Assembly (NCBI GenBank): GCA_018608045.1 | Contig: JABBAI010000028.1 | Span: forward strand, 1 to 33,808 | Length of the DNA: 33,808 nt | Source: Octadecabacter sp. | Lineage (GTDB): Bacteria; Pseudomonadota; Alphaproteobacteria; Rhodobacterales; Rhodobacteraceae | Direction of reading: 5' to 3' | Shown: piece by piece, positions 18,962 to 28,708 of the stretch | How the letters are laid out: every line of letters starts with the position of its first letter | Numbering within the stretch: the stretch's first letter is position 1 | The notes under the pieces: generated by a model | What the model saw: only the letters and a program-made list of their open reading frames with translations | Databases searched by the model: none | Told to the model about the DNA's origin: nothing | Translations under genes and position numbers: made by a program

Positions 18962-20270
18962 AGCGCAGGGCCTCAACCGGGTTCATCCGCGCGGCACGCC
19001 GTGCAGGGAAGATCGTGATGATCCACGACAATGACAAAGACAGCCCCACCGCCAACAACACGTCTTCAAGTTCAAGCTTTGAAGGGATCGTGTAGATGCC
19101 GCGAATGGACGGGTCCCAAACGCCGCCCCCCGCCACATAATTCACAAGCGCAAAAATCTGATCGATATAAAGCGCAAACAGGCAGCCCAAGATCACGCCA
19201 AACAACGTGCCGATTGTGCCAAGCCCAGCCCCGCAGATAAAGAAAATCCGCAAAACGGACCCTTCGGTCAGCCCCATGGTGCGTAGGATTCCGATGTCAC
19301 GGCCCTTGTTTTTCACAAGCATAATCAAACCACTGATGATGTTCATCGACGCAATCAGCACAAGGATCGACATGATGATGAACATCACATTGTCCTCAAC
19401 CGTGAGAGCACGCAAATACGCGCCCTCATTGTCCTTCCAAGAATATAAAAACGCCTCTGGCCCGAGTTCGCGGTACAGCGGCTGAATCCAGTCCTGAACG
19501 CGATCGGGATCAGCGACGTAAATCTCAATCTCGTCGTGCACACCGTCGCGGCTAAAGAAGCTTTGTGCATCCTCCAGCGGCAGATAAACGCGGCTGATGT
19601 CGGTGATGTAGCGCCCCGTTTGAAAGATATAGACGACCTCAAACGACACACGGCGCGGGGAACGCCCCGATGCAGTCTGCACGCCCGTGGCCGACAGTAA
19701 ACTGATGCGATCCCCGACTTGCACGTTCAAACTGCGCGCCACACCAGAGCCCAGCGCGATCCCGTTTTCAAAATCCTCAATCGATCCTGATTTAGTTTGC
19801 GGGTTCATCACCAGCGGGATGTCGATCAGATCAGCGGGCTTGATGCCGTAGACCTGCACAAAGCTGCTGCCATCGCCTTGCGATGCGAGGCCTTCGCCGC
19901 GCACGATGGGTGCTGCACGGGTCACGCCCTCGATCTCGCGCAGCTGGGCTGCAAGCCCGTCACCATTGGCAATCGTTTGCACCCTGCGCGTAACGTCAAC
20001 GGATTGATCGCCCTGCGTCACGGTCACGGTTTCCATAAAGTTCTCGCGCACGGTCAAATGCGCGCTGGCCCCCACGATGGTGTCGACAAAATCTGCTCTG
20101 AATCCACTGCGCACCGCCAAAACGGCGATCAAAGCAAACACGGCGAGCGTGACACCAATCAGCGAAATCCATGTCATGATAGACACGCCACCGGTTTCAC
20201 GTTTGGCGCGCATATAACGCCATGCGATCATCCATTCAAATTTCGCGAAGGGGGCGGTTTTGCCTGCCAT
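18954..20270 (-). CDS. lolC: lipoprotein-releasing ABC transporter permease (LolC/E)
   Basis: EWMIAWRYMRAKRETGGVSIMTWISLIGVTLAV N-terminus; FtsX-like C-terminus with MLVKNKGRDIGILRTMG and FPARRAARMNPVEALRYE. Confidence 0.93.
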   Translation of the reverse strand: MAGKTAPFAKFEWMIAWRYMRAKRETGGVSIMTWISLIGVTLAVFALIAVLAVRSGFRADFVDTIVGASAHLTVRENFMETVTVTQGDQSVDVTRRVQTIANGDGLAAQLREIEGVTRAAPIVRGEGLASQGDGSSFVQVYGIKPADLIDIPLVMNPQTKSGSIEDFENGIALGSGVARSLNVQVGDRISLLSATGVQTASGRSPRRVSFEVVYIFQTGRYITDISRVYLPLEDAQSFFSRDGVHDEIEIYVADPDRVQDWIQPLYRELGPEAFLYSWKDNEGAYLRALTVEDNVMFIIMSILVLIASMNIISGLIMLVKNKGRDIGILRTMGLTEGSVLRIFFICGAGLGTIGTLFGVILGCLFALYIDQIFALVNYVAGGGVWDPSIRGIYTIPSKLELEDVLLAVGLSLSLSWIITIFPARRAARMNPVEALRYE

Positions 20271-20460
20271 TTGGGTGCCTGTGCTCCGATTTTTCGCTCA
20301 AAGTGTCCGCTTGGCCAAGCGGGGTCAAGCAAGGACTGTTATGTTGGACAGCGGTCGGCGAATTCAAACGCAAGAACATCGTCGTGGCTTTGGGCGTCGC
20401 GGTCAAATTCAAACCTGTCGGCGACGCAGTGTTGCGCGGCCGACAGGGCGCGGTTCCGTT

Positions 20461-21810
20461 TCATTTTCCGATGCCGTGCGCGGCGTAAATCTTGGCAACC
20501 TTGGCCACCACAACTTCTGGTGTCATTTCTTCGCTTTCACCGGTTTTACGCGAGGTGAGTTCGACAACACCCGTCTTCAAACCACGTGGACCGACCGTGA
20601 TCCGCCAAGGCAGACCGATCATGTCCATCGTGCCGAATTTCGCACCTGCGCGTTCATCACGGTCATCATAAAGCGCCTCAAGGCCAAGGGCTGCGAATTG
20701 ATCATACAGCGCCTCACAGGCCGCATCTGCTGCCTCGTCTCCACTGCGCATGTTCACGATGCCCACGTGGAAAGGTGTAACGCCTTCGGGCCAGATGATG
20801 CCTTTGTCGTCGTGCGACGCTTCGATGATTGCACCCAACAGTCGGGACACACCAATGCCGTGGCTGCCCATGTGCACTGGTGTTGGTTTGCCGTCAGGCC
20901 CCTGCACCGTCGCGCCCATAACTTCGGAATACTTGGTGCCGAAGTAGAAAATCTGGCCGACTTCGATACCGCGGGCCGTGCGTTGGCGATCCGTTGGGAC
21001 ATCCGCAAACAATGCCTCGTCGTGGGTTTCATCGGTCCGCGCGTATTTGGTTGTGAATTCTTGCAAGACGGCTTCGCACTGATCCACATCGTCATAATCA
21101 ATCGCACGATCCCCGAAGGACAGATCGGTCACGGCGCTGTCATAAAACACCTCGGATTCACCGGTTTCGGCCAACACCAGAAACTCGTGTGTGTAATCGC
21201 CCCCAATCGGGCCACCATCCGCGCGCATCGGGATCGCCTGAAGCCCCATCCGTTCATAGGTGCGCAGGTAGCTGACCAAATGGCGGTTATACGCATGCAG
21301 CGCGTCTTCTTTGGTCAGATCAAAGTTATAGCCGTCTTTCATGTAAAATTCACGGCCCCGCATCACCCCGAACCGAGGGCGGCGTTCATCACGGAATTTC
21401 CACTGGATATGATAGAGCGTGAGGGGCAGCGATTTATAGCTCGCCACATGGCTGCGGAAGATATCGGTAATCAGTTCTTCGTTCGTTGGGCCGTAAAGCA
21501 GGTCATTCTTGTTGCGATCCGTGATGCGCAGCATTTCATCGCCATAGTCATCATAGCGCCCGCTTTCACGCCACAGGTCAGCTGATTGAATGGTCGGCAT
21601 CAACATCGCCACGTGGCCTGCGCGTTCCTGTTCTTCGTGCACGATCTGTTCAATCCGCTTGAGAACTTTGAACCCGAGCGGCAGCCAAGAATAGATACCC
21701 GCGCTGGATTGTTTAATCATCCCCGCACGCAGCATGTACTGGTGGCTTACGATGGTTGCATCGCGGGGGCTTTCTTTGAGGACGGGCAGGAAATAGCGGC
21801 TCAGGCGCAT
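20461..21810 (-). CDS. proS: prolyl-tRNA synthetase (short alphaproteobacterial type)
   Basis: [91 protein letters not shown]. Confidence 0.97.
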   Translation of the reverse strand: MRLSRYFLPVLKESPRDATIVSHQYMLRAGMIKQSSAGIYSWLPLGFKVLKRIEQIVHEEQERAGHVAMLMPTIQSADLWRESGRYDDYGDEMLRITDRNKNDLLYGPTNEELITDIFRSHVASYKSLPLTLYHIQWKFRDERRPRFGVMRGREFYMKDGYNFDLTKEDALHAYNRHLVSYLRTYERMGLQAIPMRADGGPIGGDYTHEFLVLAETGESEVFYDSAVTDLSFGDRAIDYDDVDQCEAVLQEFTTKYARTDETHDEALFADVPTDRQRTARGIEVGQIFYFGTKYSEVMGATVQGPDGKPTPVHMGSHGIGVSRLLGAIIEASHDDKGIIWPEGVTPFHVGIVNMRSGDEAADAACEALYDQFAALGLEALYDDRDERAGAKFGTMDMIGLPWRITVGPRGLKTGVVELTSRKTGESEEMTPEVVVAKVAKIYAAHGIGK

Positions 21811-21996
21811 TGGGGTCACTTTCAAATAGGGTTGAAGGAGATGTAACAGACGCCCCCGCATAGGCAAGATGCACGCACACCAAACCTTTTTGGATCAAAC
21901 ATTTCCGCCCATCACATGGCTGTTATGCAAGTGACCTAAAGTCACACCCGCCCCGTATTCCCATCACAACCAAAACAAACTTAAGGGAATATTGAA

Positions 21997-22509
21997 ATGA
22001 CCAACCTGAAAACATTCGCTGTTCCTGCCACGCTCGCCATTGCAGGCTCCGCTGTATCCGCACAATCCATTACCGAAATTGCCGCTGGCGATGAACGCTT
22101 CACAACACTTGTTGCTGCTGTCACCGCAGCCGGCCTCGCGGACACGCTTGCAGGCCCGGGCAATTTCACCGTCTACGCGCCGCTGAACGATGCATTCGCC
22201 GCACTGCCAGCCGGCACGGTTGAGACTTTGCTTTCGGAAGAAAACAAAGGCCAGTTGACAGACATTCTGTTGTACCACGTAGATGATCGCGTGCTCATGG
22301 CCTCCGATTTCCCCCATGGTTCCAACTACTTCAAGCCAATCAATGACAGTGAACGTCTGTGCATCACCTCCGCAAACGGCAGCGTGACAATCGCAGATGG
22401 CACAGGCGAGATGGCGACAGTGGTCGTCGCTAACATCCAAGCAGACAACGGCGTGATCCACGTGATCGACAAAGTTCTGCTGCCCGGCACGCGTCCAGCA
22501 TGCCACTAA
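21997..22509 (+). CDS. fasciclin (FAS1) domain secreted protein
   Basis: Signal peptide; LADTLAGPGNFTVYAPLNDAFAALPAGTVETLL, ILLYHVDDRVL, GVIHVIDKVLLP. Confidence 0.92.
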   Translation: MTNLKTFAVPATLAIAGSAVSAQSITEIAAGDERFTTLVAAVTAAGLADTLAGPGNFTVYAPLNDAFAALPAGTVETLLSEENKGQLTDILLYHVDDRVLMASDFPHGSNYFKPINDSERLCITSANGSVTIADGTGEMATVVVANIQADNGVIHVIDKVLLPGTRPACH

Positions 22510-22558
22510 GATAACCCAGTCGACCAACACCGCTTCCGTTCAGTTGCAGTGTTAAATT

Positions 22559-22590
22559 GGCCCCGCGCACATGTTGCGCGGGGCCTTTTT
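22559..22590 (+). terminator. Rho-independent terminator downstream of fasciclin gene
   Basis: GGCCCCGCGCA-CATGT-TGCGCGGGGCC followed by TTTTT: perfect 11-bp stem. Confidence 0.93.
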
Positions 22591-22645
22591 GTTGCAAACC
22601 GCCCGGTGCTGCGCCAAATACAAAGGGAACAACCGGAAAGCAGCC

Positions 22646-23773
22646 ATGGCCCTCCCTTCGCAAAAGCAGTTTCAATACTGGACACTCGCCACGGCGGTTG
22701 TTGTCTTTCTTCTTTGGGCTTTGGGTGATGTGCTGACACCGTTCATCTTGGGTGGCGCTGTTGCCTATTGTCTTGATCCCATTGCCGATCGCCTCGAAAA
22801 ATGGGGGCTGAGCCGCGTGATGTCGACCATCGTGATCACGCTGTCGGCGGTGTTTATCTTTGTGCTGTTGTTCTTACTGGTTGTGCCGACCTTGATCGGG
22901 CAACTCGGCCAATTGATCAGCCAAATCGGGACATTCATTGAAAACCTGCCCGAAACATGGGCCGGATGGAAAGTAACCCTGCAAAGCCGCTTCCCGAACC
23001 TCGATCTTCAGGGCGATTTTTTACAACAGCAACTGACGTCGATTGGCACCGCCATTCAAGCACGCGGCGGGGATCTGGTAGCAGCCCTTCTCAGCTCTGC
23101 GCAGGGGCTTATCAATGTCATGGTGCTTGTCGTGATCGTGCCCGTGGTGACGTTTTACATGTTGATGGACTGGGACCGTATGGTTGCCCAAATTGATGAC
23201 CTTCTGCCGCGTGACCACCAAGAAACTGTCCGCGATCTGGGCCGCCAGATTGATCGCACCCTCGCGTCTTTCATTCGCGGCCAAGGCACAGTTTGCCTGA
23301 TCCTTGGGACCTATTATGCGATCGCATTGATGATCGCGGGGCTGAATTTCGGATTGATTGTCGGGTTTATCGCCGGATTGATTTCATTCATTCCCTACGT
23401 CGGCGCAGTGGTGGGCGGCGTGTTGGCCGTGGGCCTTGCGCTGATCCAATGGTGGGGCGGAGCAGAGGTGATTGACGGCCAAACTGTCGATGTCGCGCGC
23501 AACTGGTTTGCGATCATCAGCGTCGCCGTCATCTTTGGCATCGGTCAGTTCTTTGAGGGCAACATCCTGACCCCCAACCTTGTGGGAAGTTCCATCGGTC
23601 TGCATCCCGTCTGGCTGATCCTTGCCCTGTCGGTGTTTGGCAGCTTGTTTGGTTTTGTCGGCATGTTGGTTGCGGTTCCCGTCGCCGCAATCATCGGTGT
23701 TGTCGCCCGTTTCTTGATCAACGAATACAAATCCGGCCAGCTTTACAAAGGCCACATCGGAAAAGACAGCTAG
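22646..23773 (+). CDS. AI-2E family transporter (PerM-like)
   Basis: 375 aa; ALGDVLTPFILGGAVAYCLDPIADRLEKWGLSR, FIPYVGAVVGGVLA, GNILTPNLVGSSIGLHPVWLILAL. Confidence 0.92.
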   Translation: MALPSQKQFQYWTLATAVVVFLLWALGDVLTPFILGGAVAYCLDPIADRLEKWGLSRVMSTIVITLSAVFIFVLLFLLVVPTLIGQLGQLISQIGTFIENLPETWAGWKVTLQSRFPNLDLQGDFLQQQLTSIGTAIQARGGDLVAALLSSAQGLINVMVLVVIVPVVTFYMLMDWDRMVAQIDDLLPRDHQETVRDLGRQIDRTLASFIRGQGTVCLILGTYYAIALMIAGLNFGLIVGFIAGLISFIPYVGAVVGGVLAVGLALIQWWGGAEVIDGQTVDVARNWFAIISVAVIFGIGQFFEGNILTPNLVGSSIGLHPVWLILALSVFGSLFGFVGMLVAVPVAAIIGVVARFLINEYKSGQLYKGHIGKDS

Positions 23774-23774
23774 C

Positions 23775-24455
23775 ATGGCGCGCCAGCTGGCCTTTGATCT
23801 ACCCGCCGATGTTCGGCTCGGGCCTGAGGATTTCTTCGTCTCTCAGGCGAACGAGCAAGCGTATGCGATGGTCACCACCCCCGCAGCTTGGCCTGACGGG
23901 AAACTGGCCCTTGTTGGTCCGGCGGGATCGGGCAAGACACACCTGTCGCGGCTGTTTGTGGCCATGTCAGGGGCGCGCGTTTTGAACGCAACGGATGTGC
24001 AACCAGACGCCGAACTGCCGGACACCCCGTTGGTGATTGAAAACGGGGAAACCCTGCCTGAAACTTGCGACGAATGGCTGTTTCACGCCCACAATCATCT
24101 TCGCGCACACGGTTTGCCATTGCTGCTGACAGGCCAAACGCCCCCAGCCCGCTGGGACATCACCCTGCCCGACCTTGCCAGCCGACTGTCTGCGGCGACG
24201 ACGGCCACGATCCACAATCCCGATGACCCGCTGTTGATGGCCGTCTTGCTCAAACACTTTGCAGACCGCCAGTTGGCCCCCGCACCCGATGCAGTAATAT
24301 ACCTGCAACGCCACTTGCCGCGATCCTTTGACGCTGTGCGCGCGGCAGTTGAATTGCTGGATCGCGAAGCCCTATCGCAATCCAAACCCCTAAGCCGCCC
24401 CTTCGTGCGGTCTGTCATCGACCAGTGGCTGGACACAGCACCCCACAATGGGTGA
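23775..24455 (+). CDS. hdaA: DnaA-related regulatory inactivation protein HdaA/Hda
   Basis: RQLAFDLP clamp-binding-type N-terminus; P-loop GPAGSGKTHLSRLF; LLLTGQTPPARWDITLPDLASRLSAA; C-terminal AAA+ lid. Confidence 0.82.
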   Translation: MARQLAFDLPADVRLGPEDFFVSQANEQAYAMVTTPAAWPDGKLALVGPAGSGKTHLSRLFVAMSGARVLNATDVQPDAELPDTPLVIENGETLPETCDEWLFHAHNHLRAHGLPLLLTGQTPPARWDITLPDLASRLSAATTATIHNPDDPLLMAVLLKHFADRQLAPAPDAVIYLQRHLPRSFDAVRAAVELLDREALSQSKPLSRPFVRSVIDQWLDTAPHNG

Positions 24456-24497
24456 TAACGACATCTTCCCGTCACAAAGCATTGGCATAAAGCACGG

Positions 24498-26666
24498 ATG
24501 ACATTCGCAGATTTCCTCTCCGCCGATTTTCCGCCCGCCATTGAACCTGACGGCGACATGAACGGCCCATCGCGGTTCTTTAACCGTGAACTCAGTTGGC
24601 TGGGTTTCAATTGGCGTGTGCTGGAAGAAGCAGAGAACCCGCGTGTGCCACTTTTGGAACGCCTGCGGTTCCTGTCGATCTCGGCCACAAATCTGGACGA
24701 ATTTTACACCGTGCGCGTTGCGGGGCTGCGTGAACTGGCACGCGAAGGCAACACCGCGCCGTCCATCGATGGGCTGACGCCGACCGAACAGCTTGCGCTG
24801 ATTGATCTGGATGCGCGCAACCTGCTGGCCAGTCAGCAGCGCGTGTTCACCGCCCTGCGCACTGAGATGGAACAGACCGGAATCACCTTGTTGACCCGCG
24901 CAGACCTGTCCAAATCCGACCGCGCCCATTTGAAAGACGTATTCTTTAATCAAGTCTTTCCGGTCCTGTCGCCGCTTGCGATTGATCCCGCGCATCCGTT
25001 TCCGTTTTTGCCCAATGAAGGGTTCGCCTTGGCGCTGGAACTGGAACGCACAAAAGACAAACGCGCCCTGCGCGCGCTGCTGCCGATCCCTGCGCAAATT
25101 GATCGATATATTTCGTGCCCGTCAGAAGAAGGGCATCGGTTCTTGCCCCTCGAAGAATTGCTGATGGACAATCTCGACGGGCTGTTTCCGGGCTACAAAG
25201 TCAAAGGGTCCTGCGCATTCCGCCTTTTGCGCGACAGTGATCTTGAAGTTGAGGACGAGGCCGAAGACCTTGTTCGTGAATTTGAAACTGCCCTGAAACG
25301 CCGCCGCCGTGGTGAAGTCGTATCCATGCGCATTTCGTCAGACGCCCCCAAAGGTCTGCGCAAACTGATCATGGGTGAACTGCACGTAACGGACGCTGAA
25401 GTCGTTGAAATCGATGGCGTTATCGGCATGGCGGACATCAAGGAACTTGTGATTGATGCACGGTCAGATTTGTTGTGGCCCGTATTCGAGCCCCGCGTGC
25501 CCGAACGTGTGCAAGACCATGAGGGCGATATGTTCGCCGCCATTCGCCAAAAAGACATGCTTCTCCATCACCCCTACGAGACGTTTGATATGGTGGTCCG
25601 GTTCCTGAAACAGGCCGCCTTGGACCCCGACGTCGTCGCGATCAAACAGACGCTGTATCGCACATCCAAACGATCCCCCATTGTTGAGGCCCTGTGCGAA
25701 GCGGCAGAAGATGGAAAATCCGTCACCGCCTTGGTTGAACTCAAGGCGCGCTTTGATGAGGCCGCCAACATTCGCCAATCCCGCCGCCTTGAACGCGCAG
25801 GCGCGCATGTTGTGTACGGGTTTCTTGATCTGAAAACCCACGCAAAAATCAGCACAGTCGTGCGCCGCGAAGGCGACCAATTGGTGACCTATACGCACTA
25901 CGGGACGGGCAACTACCACCCCATCACGGCGCGCATTTACACCGATCTTTCGTTCTTCACGTGCGACGCAGCACTGGGCCGCGACGCCACAAAAGTGTTC
26001 AATTACCTGTCAGGATATGTGCAGCCCGACAATCTTGAGAACCTGTCGATCTCTCCTATTTCCCTCAAATCGAAGTTATTGGAAATGATCGCCGCAGAGG
26101 CCGATCACGCCCGCGACGGCAAGCCTGCCGAAATCTGGGCGAAGATGAACAGCTTGGTCGAAGAAGACGTGATTGATGCACTTTATGCGGCGTCCCAAGC
26201 GGGGGTAAAGATCAGCCTCGTGATCCGTGGCATTTGTGGCCTGCGCCCCGGCGTAAAGGGCCTGAGCGAAAATATTCGTGTAAAATCAATTGTTGGCCGG
26301 TTCCTAGAACATTCCCGCATCGTGTGTTTTGGCAATGGCCATGGCCTCCCCGCTAAAAAATCCCGCGTGTTCTTCTCAAGCGCGGATTGGATGGGGCGCA
26401 ACCTGAACCGCCGCGTCGAAACGCTAGTTGAGGTGAACAACAACACTGTCAAAGCCCAGATCGTCAGCCAAATCATGGCCGCAAACCTGGCTGACGTGGC
26501 CCAAAGCTGGATCATGGGCCCAGACGGAAGTTTTGAACGTGCCGACGTGCCTGAGGGCACGTTTGCCTTCAATTGCCACCGCTTTTTCATGGAAAACCCC
26601 TCCCTTTCAGGGCGTGGATCCGCCGGAGCGAGCGATGTGCCGCAACTCACTCATACAGAAGATTAA
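24498..26666 (+). CDS. ppk: RNA degradosome polyphosphate kinase
   Basis: FFNRELSWLGFNWRVLEEA, HHPYETFDMVVRFLKQAALDPDVVAIKQTLYRTS, HYGTGNYHPITARIYTDLSFFT. Confidence 0.97.
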   Translation: MTFADFLSADFPPAIEPDGDMNGPSRFFNRELSWLGFNWRVLEEAENPRVPLLERLRFLSISATNLDEFYTVRVAGLRELAREGNTAPSIDGLTPTEQLALIDLDARNLLASQQRVFTALRTEMEQTGITLLTRADLSKSDRAHLKDVFFNQVFPVLSPLAIDPAHPFPFLPNEGFALALELERTKDKRALRALLPIPAQIDRYISCPSEEGHRFLPLEELLMDNLDGLFPGYKVKGSCAFRLLRDSDLEVEDEAEDLVREFETALKRRRRGEVVSMRISSDAPKGLRKLIMGELHVTDAEVVEIDGVIGMADIKELVIDARSDLLWPVFEPRVPERVQDHEGDMFAAIRQKDMLLHHPYETFDMVVRFLKQAALDPDVVAIKQTLYRTSKRSPIVEALCEAAEDGKSVTALVELKARFDEAANIRQSRRLERAGAHVVYGFLDLKTHAKISTVVRREGDQLVTYTHYGTGNYHPITARIYTDLSFFTCDAALGRDATKVFNYLSGYVQPDNLENLSISPISLKSKLLEMIAAEADHARDGKPAEIWAKMNSLVEEDVIDALYAASQAGVKISLVIRGICGLRPGVKGLSENIRVKSIVGRFLEHSRIVCFGNGHGLPAKKSRVFFSSADWMGRNLNRRVETLVEVNNNTVKAQIVSQIMAANLADVAQSWIMGPDGSFERADVPEGTFAFNCHRFFMENPSLSGRGSAGASDVPQLTHTED

Positions 26667-26729
26667 CGCCAGCTTTGTTGACTCAAGTCGGGGCATTAAT
26701 CATGGTCCACATAAGCGACGGGAAATCCC

Positions 26730-28310
26730 ATGGACGGACAAAAAACCACCGATGACGCGCCAGACTGGGGGCCCTTTGGCCGCCCATTGTTTGACGACCC
26801 CAAAGCACGCGGATTGTCACGCGTTGGTGTTATTGACGTCGGATCAAACTCTGTCCGATTGGTGATCTTTGATGGTGCGGCGCGCTCGCCCGCGTATTTC
26901 TACAACGAAAAAATCATGGCCGGACTGGGTGCAGGCATGGCCGAAACCGGCATGTTGAACCCGCAAGGCCGCGTGCGCGCGCTGTCCGCTATCCGCCGCT
27001 TTGTTGCGCTGGCCAAAGGGCTCGGCATCGGGCCTCTCACGGCTGTGGCGACGGCCGCTGTGCGCGAAACCACTGACGGAGCTGATTTTCGCGCTGACGT
27101 GTTGCGTGAAACCGGCCTCAAAATCTGGGTGATCGACGGGCAGGAAGAAGCGCGATTATCGGCCCAGGGTGTGTTGCTCGGTTGGCCCGGAAGTTACGGT
27201 TTGGTTTGTGATATCGGCGGATCGTCCATGGAACTGGCGGACCTTTTTGAAGGGCGCGTCGGACGGCGCGTCACCTCCGCCCTCGGCCCGTTAAAATTGC
27301 GCGAAATCAAAAGCAAAAAAAAACGCCGCGCCTATATCAAAGACACGGTTGCGGATCTGTTTGAACAAATGGGCCGCGAAACGAGCAAGCGATTGTTCCT
27401 TGTGGGCGGATCGTGGCGGGCCATCGCACGCATTGATATGGAACGCCGCGGATACCCTTTGACGGTTCTGCACGAATATCGCATGACCCCGCGCCGCGTT
27501 GCCAAGACACTGAAATACATCGAAGAAAGCGATCTTTCAGAACTGCGGGCGCGGTGTGGAATATCCGACAGCCGCATGTCGCTGGTCCCGTATGCGGTTC
27601 ACGTTTTGCGCGAAGTTGTGGCGCGGTTCAAACCCAAAGATATCACAATTTCCAGCTACGGTATCCGCGAAGGCATGCTGTACGAACAGATGCCAAGTGA
27701 GCTGCGCGAACGTGACCCCCTCATCGAAGCCTGCCGCTTTGCGGAAGCCAAAGACGCCCGACTGCCCGGATTTGGACGCACACTTTATGATTTTGTCATG
27801 CCTTTGTTTGGTCGCGCATCAGCCCAGCGAAAACGCATCATCAAAGCCGCTTGCCTGCTGCATGACGTCAGCTGGCGCGCCCATCCCGATTACCGCCACG
27901 AGGTCGTGTTCGACAACGCCACGCGCGCCAATTTGGGCGGATTGAAACATTCCGAACGCGTGTACCTCGGGATCGCATTGCTGCACCGTTATTCCAACAA
28001 GCGCGAAGGATCGCGATTTGAACCCGTTTTCGGGCTGGCCGCACCGCAAGATCAACGCAGCGCCGAAGTCTTGGGAAAAGCCATGCGATTGGGCGCAATG
28101 TTGTGGATCAAAGCGGATGAACAACCAGGATCTCTTAAGTATTCCGCAAATGCAGGCACGCTAGAACTGATCCTAAAAGAAGCCGCGTCACCCTTGTTTG
28201 GCGAAGTGGCGCAGGCCCGATTTGATGCTTTGGCCGCAGCTCTCGATGTGAAGGGGATTGTGCGCGTCAAAGGGGAACGGCGCTCAAAAGGTGACCCCGC
28301 GACAGATTAA
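26730..28310 (+). CDS. ppx: exopolyphosphatase, Ppx/GppA family
   Basis: GVIDVGSNSVRLVIFDG, VATAAVRETTDGADF, LVCDIGGSSMELADL, C-terminal HD-like region. Confidence 0.93.
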   Translation: MDGQKTTDDAPDWGPFGRPLFDDPKARGLSRVGVIDVGSNSVRLVIFDGAARSPAYFYNEKIMAGLGAGMAETGMLNPQGRVRALSAIRRFVALAKGLGIGPLTAVATAAVRETTDGADFRADVLRETGLKIWVIDGQEEARLSAQGVLLGWPGSYGLVCDIGGSSMELADLFEGRVGRRVTSALGPLKLREIKSKKKRRAYIKDTVADLFEQMGRETSKRLFLVGGSWRAIARIDMERRGYPLTVLHEYRMTPRRVAKTLKYIEESDLSELRARCGISDSRMSLVPYAVHVLREVVARFKPKDITISSYGIREGMLYEQMPSELRERDPLIEACRFAEAKDARLPGFGRTLYDFVMPLFGRASAQRKRIIKAACLLHDVSWRAHPDYRHEVVFDNATRANLGGLKHSERVYLGIALLHRYSNKREGSRFEPVFGLAAPQDQRSAEVLGKAMRLGAMLWIKADEQPGSLKYSANAGTLELILKEAASPLFGEVAQARFDALAAALDVKGIVRVKGERRSKGDPATD

Positions 28311-28672
28311 AGGTCGATGATGTCGCCGTCTTTGCGCGGCGCAAATTCGGGCGCGTCGGGGCTGCGCCGAATGATGATATCCCCGTTTGGTAGGATTTCA
28401 GGGCGTTCATAATACCGCACGGAATCAAGCGTTTGCATCAGCTCCATCAACGCAGGGCCCATCTCCGTGGCGAGCAGTTCAAGCGCGGGTTCCAGTTCTT
28501 GCGCAAGGCCTGCAAAGTCCTCTATCGCGGGCTCCATCTCAGACATTAGTCCGCGAAACAAAAGCTTCGCCCCCTCTTCCATAAGAGAAAAACCTTCTTC
28601 CAGGTCCCCCTCTTCTTGGGACAAGGCGGGCAACGGAAGGGCGAGGCAGGCAATCAAAATGAAATGTTTCAT
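28307..28672 (-). CDS. small secreted acidic hypothetical protein
   Basis: MKHFILIACLALPLPALSQEEGD signal peptide, acidic helical middle, C-terminal YYERPEILPNGDIIIRRSPDAPEFAP; start at 28672. Confidence 0.7.
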   Translation of the reverse strand: MKHFILIACLALPLPALSQEEGDLEEGFSLMEEGAKLLFRGLMSEMEPAIEDFAGLAQELEPALELLATEMGPALMELMQTLDSVRYYERPEILPNGDIIIRRSPDAPEFAPRKDGDIIDL

Positions 28673-28708
28673 ACCCCTCATATAGGGGACACTTGCGCAT
28701 TTCCCAAG

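Noticed and set aside
19797-20558. 253-aa plus-strand ORF antisense to lolC and proS end
   Set aside because: H/R/C-rich shadow ORF.
20260-21585. 441-aa plus-strand ORF antisense to proS
   Set aside because: Shadow ORF of an intact ProS; no recognisable motif.
24390-25097. 235-aa minus-strand ORF
   Set aside because: Antisense to hdaA/ppk; the sense genes are strongly supported.
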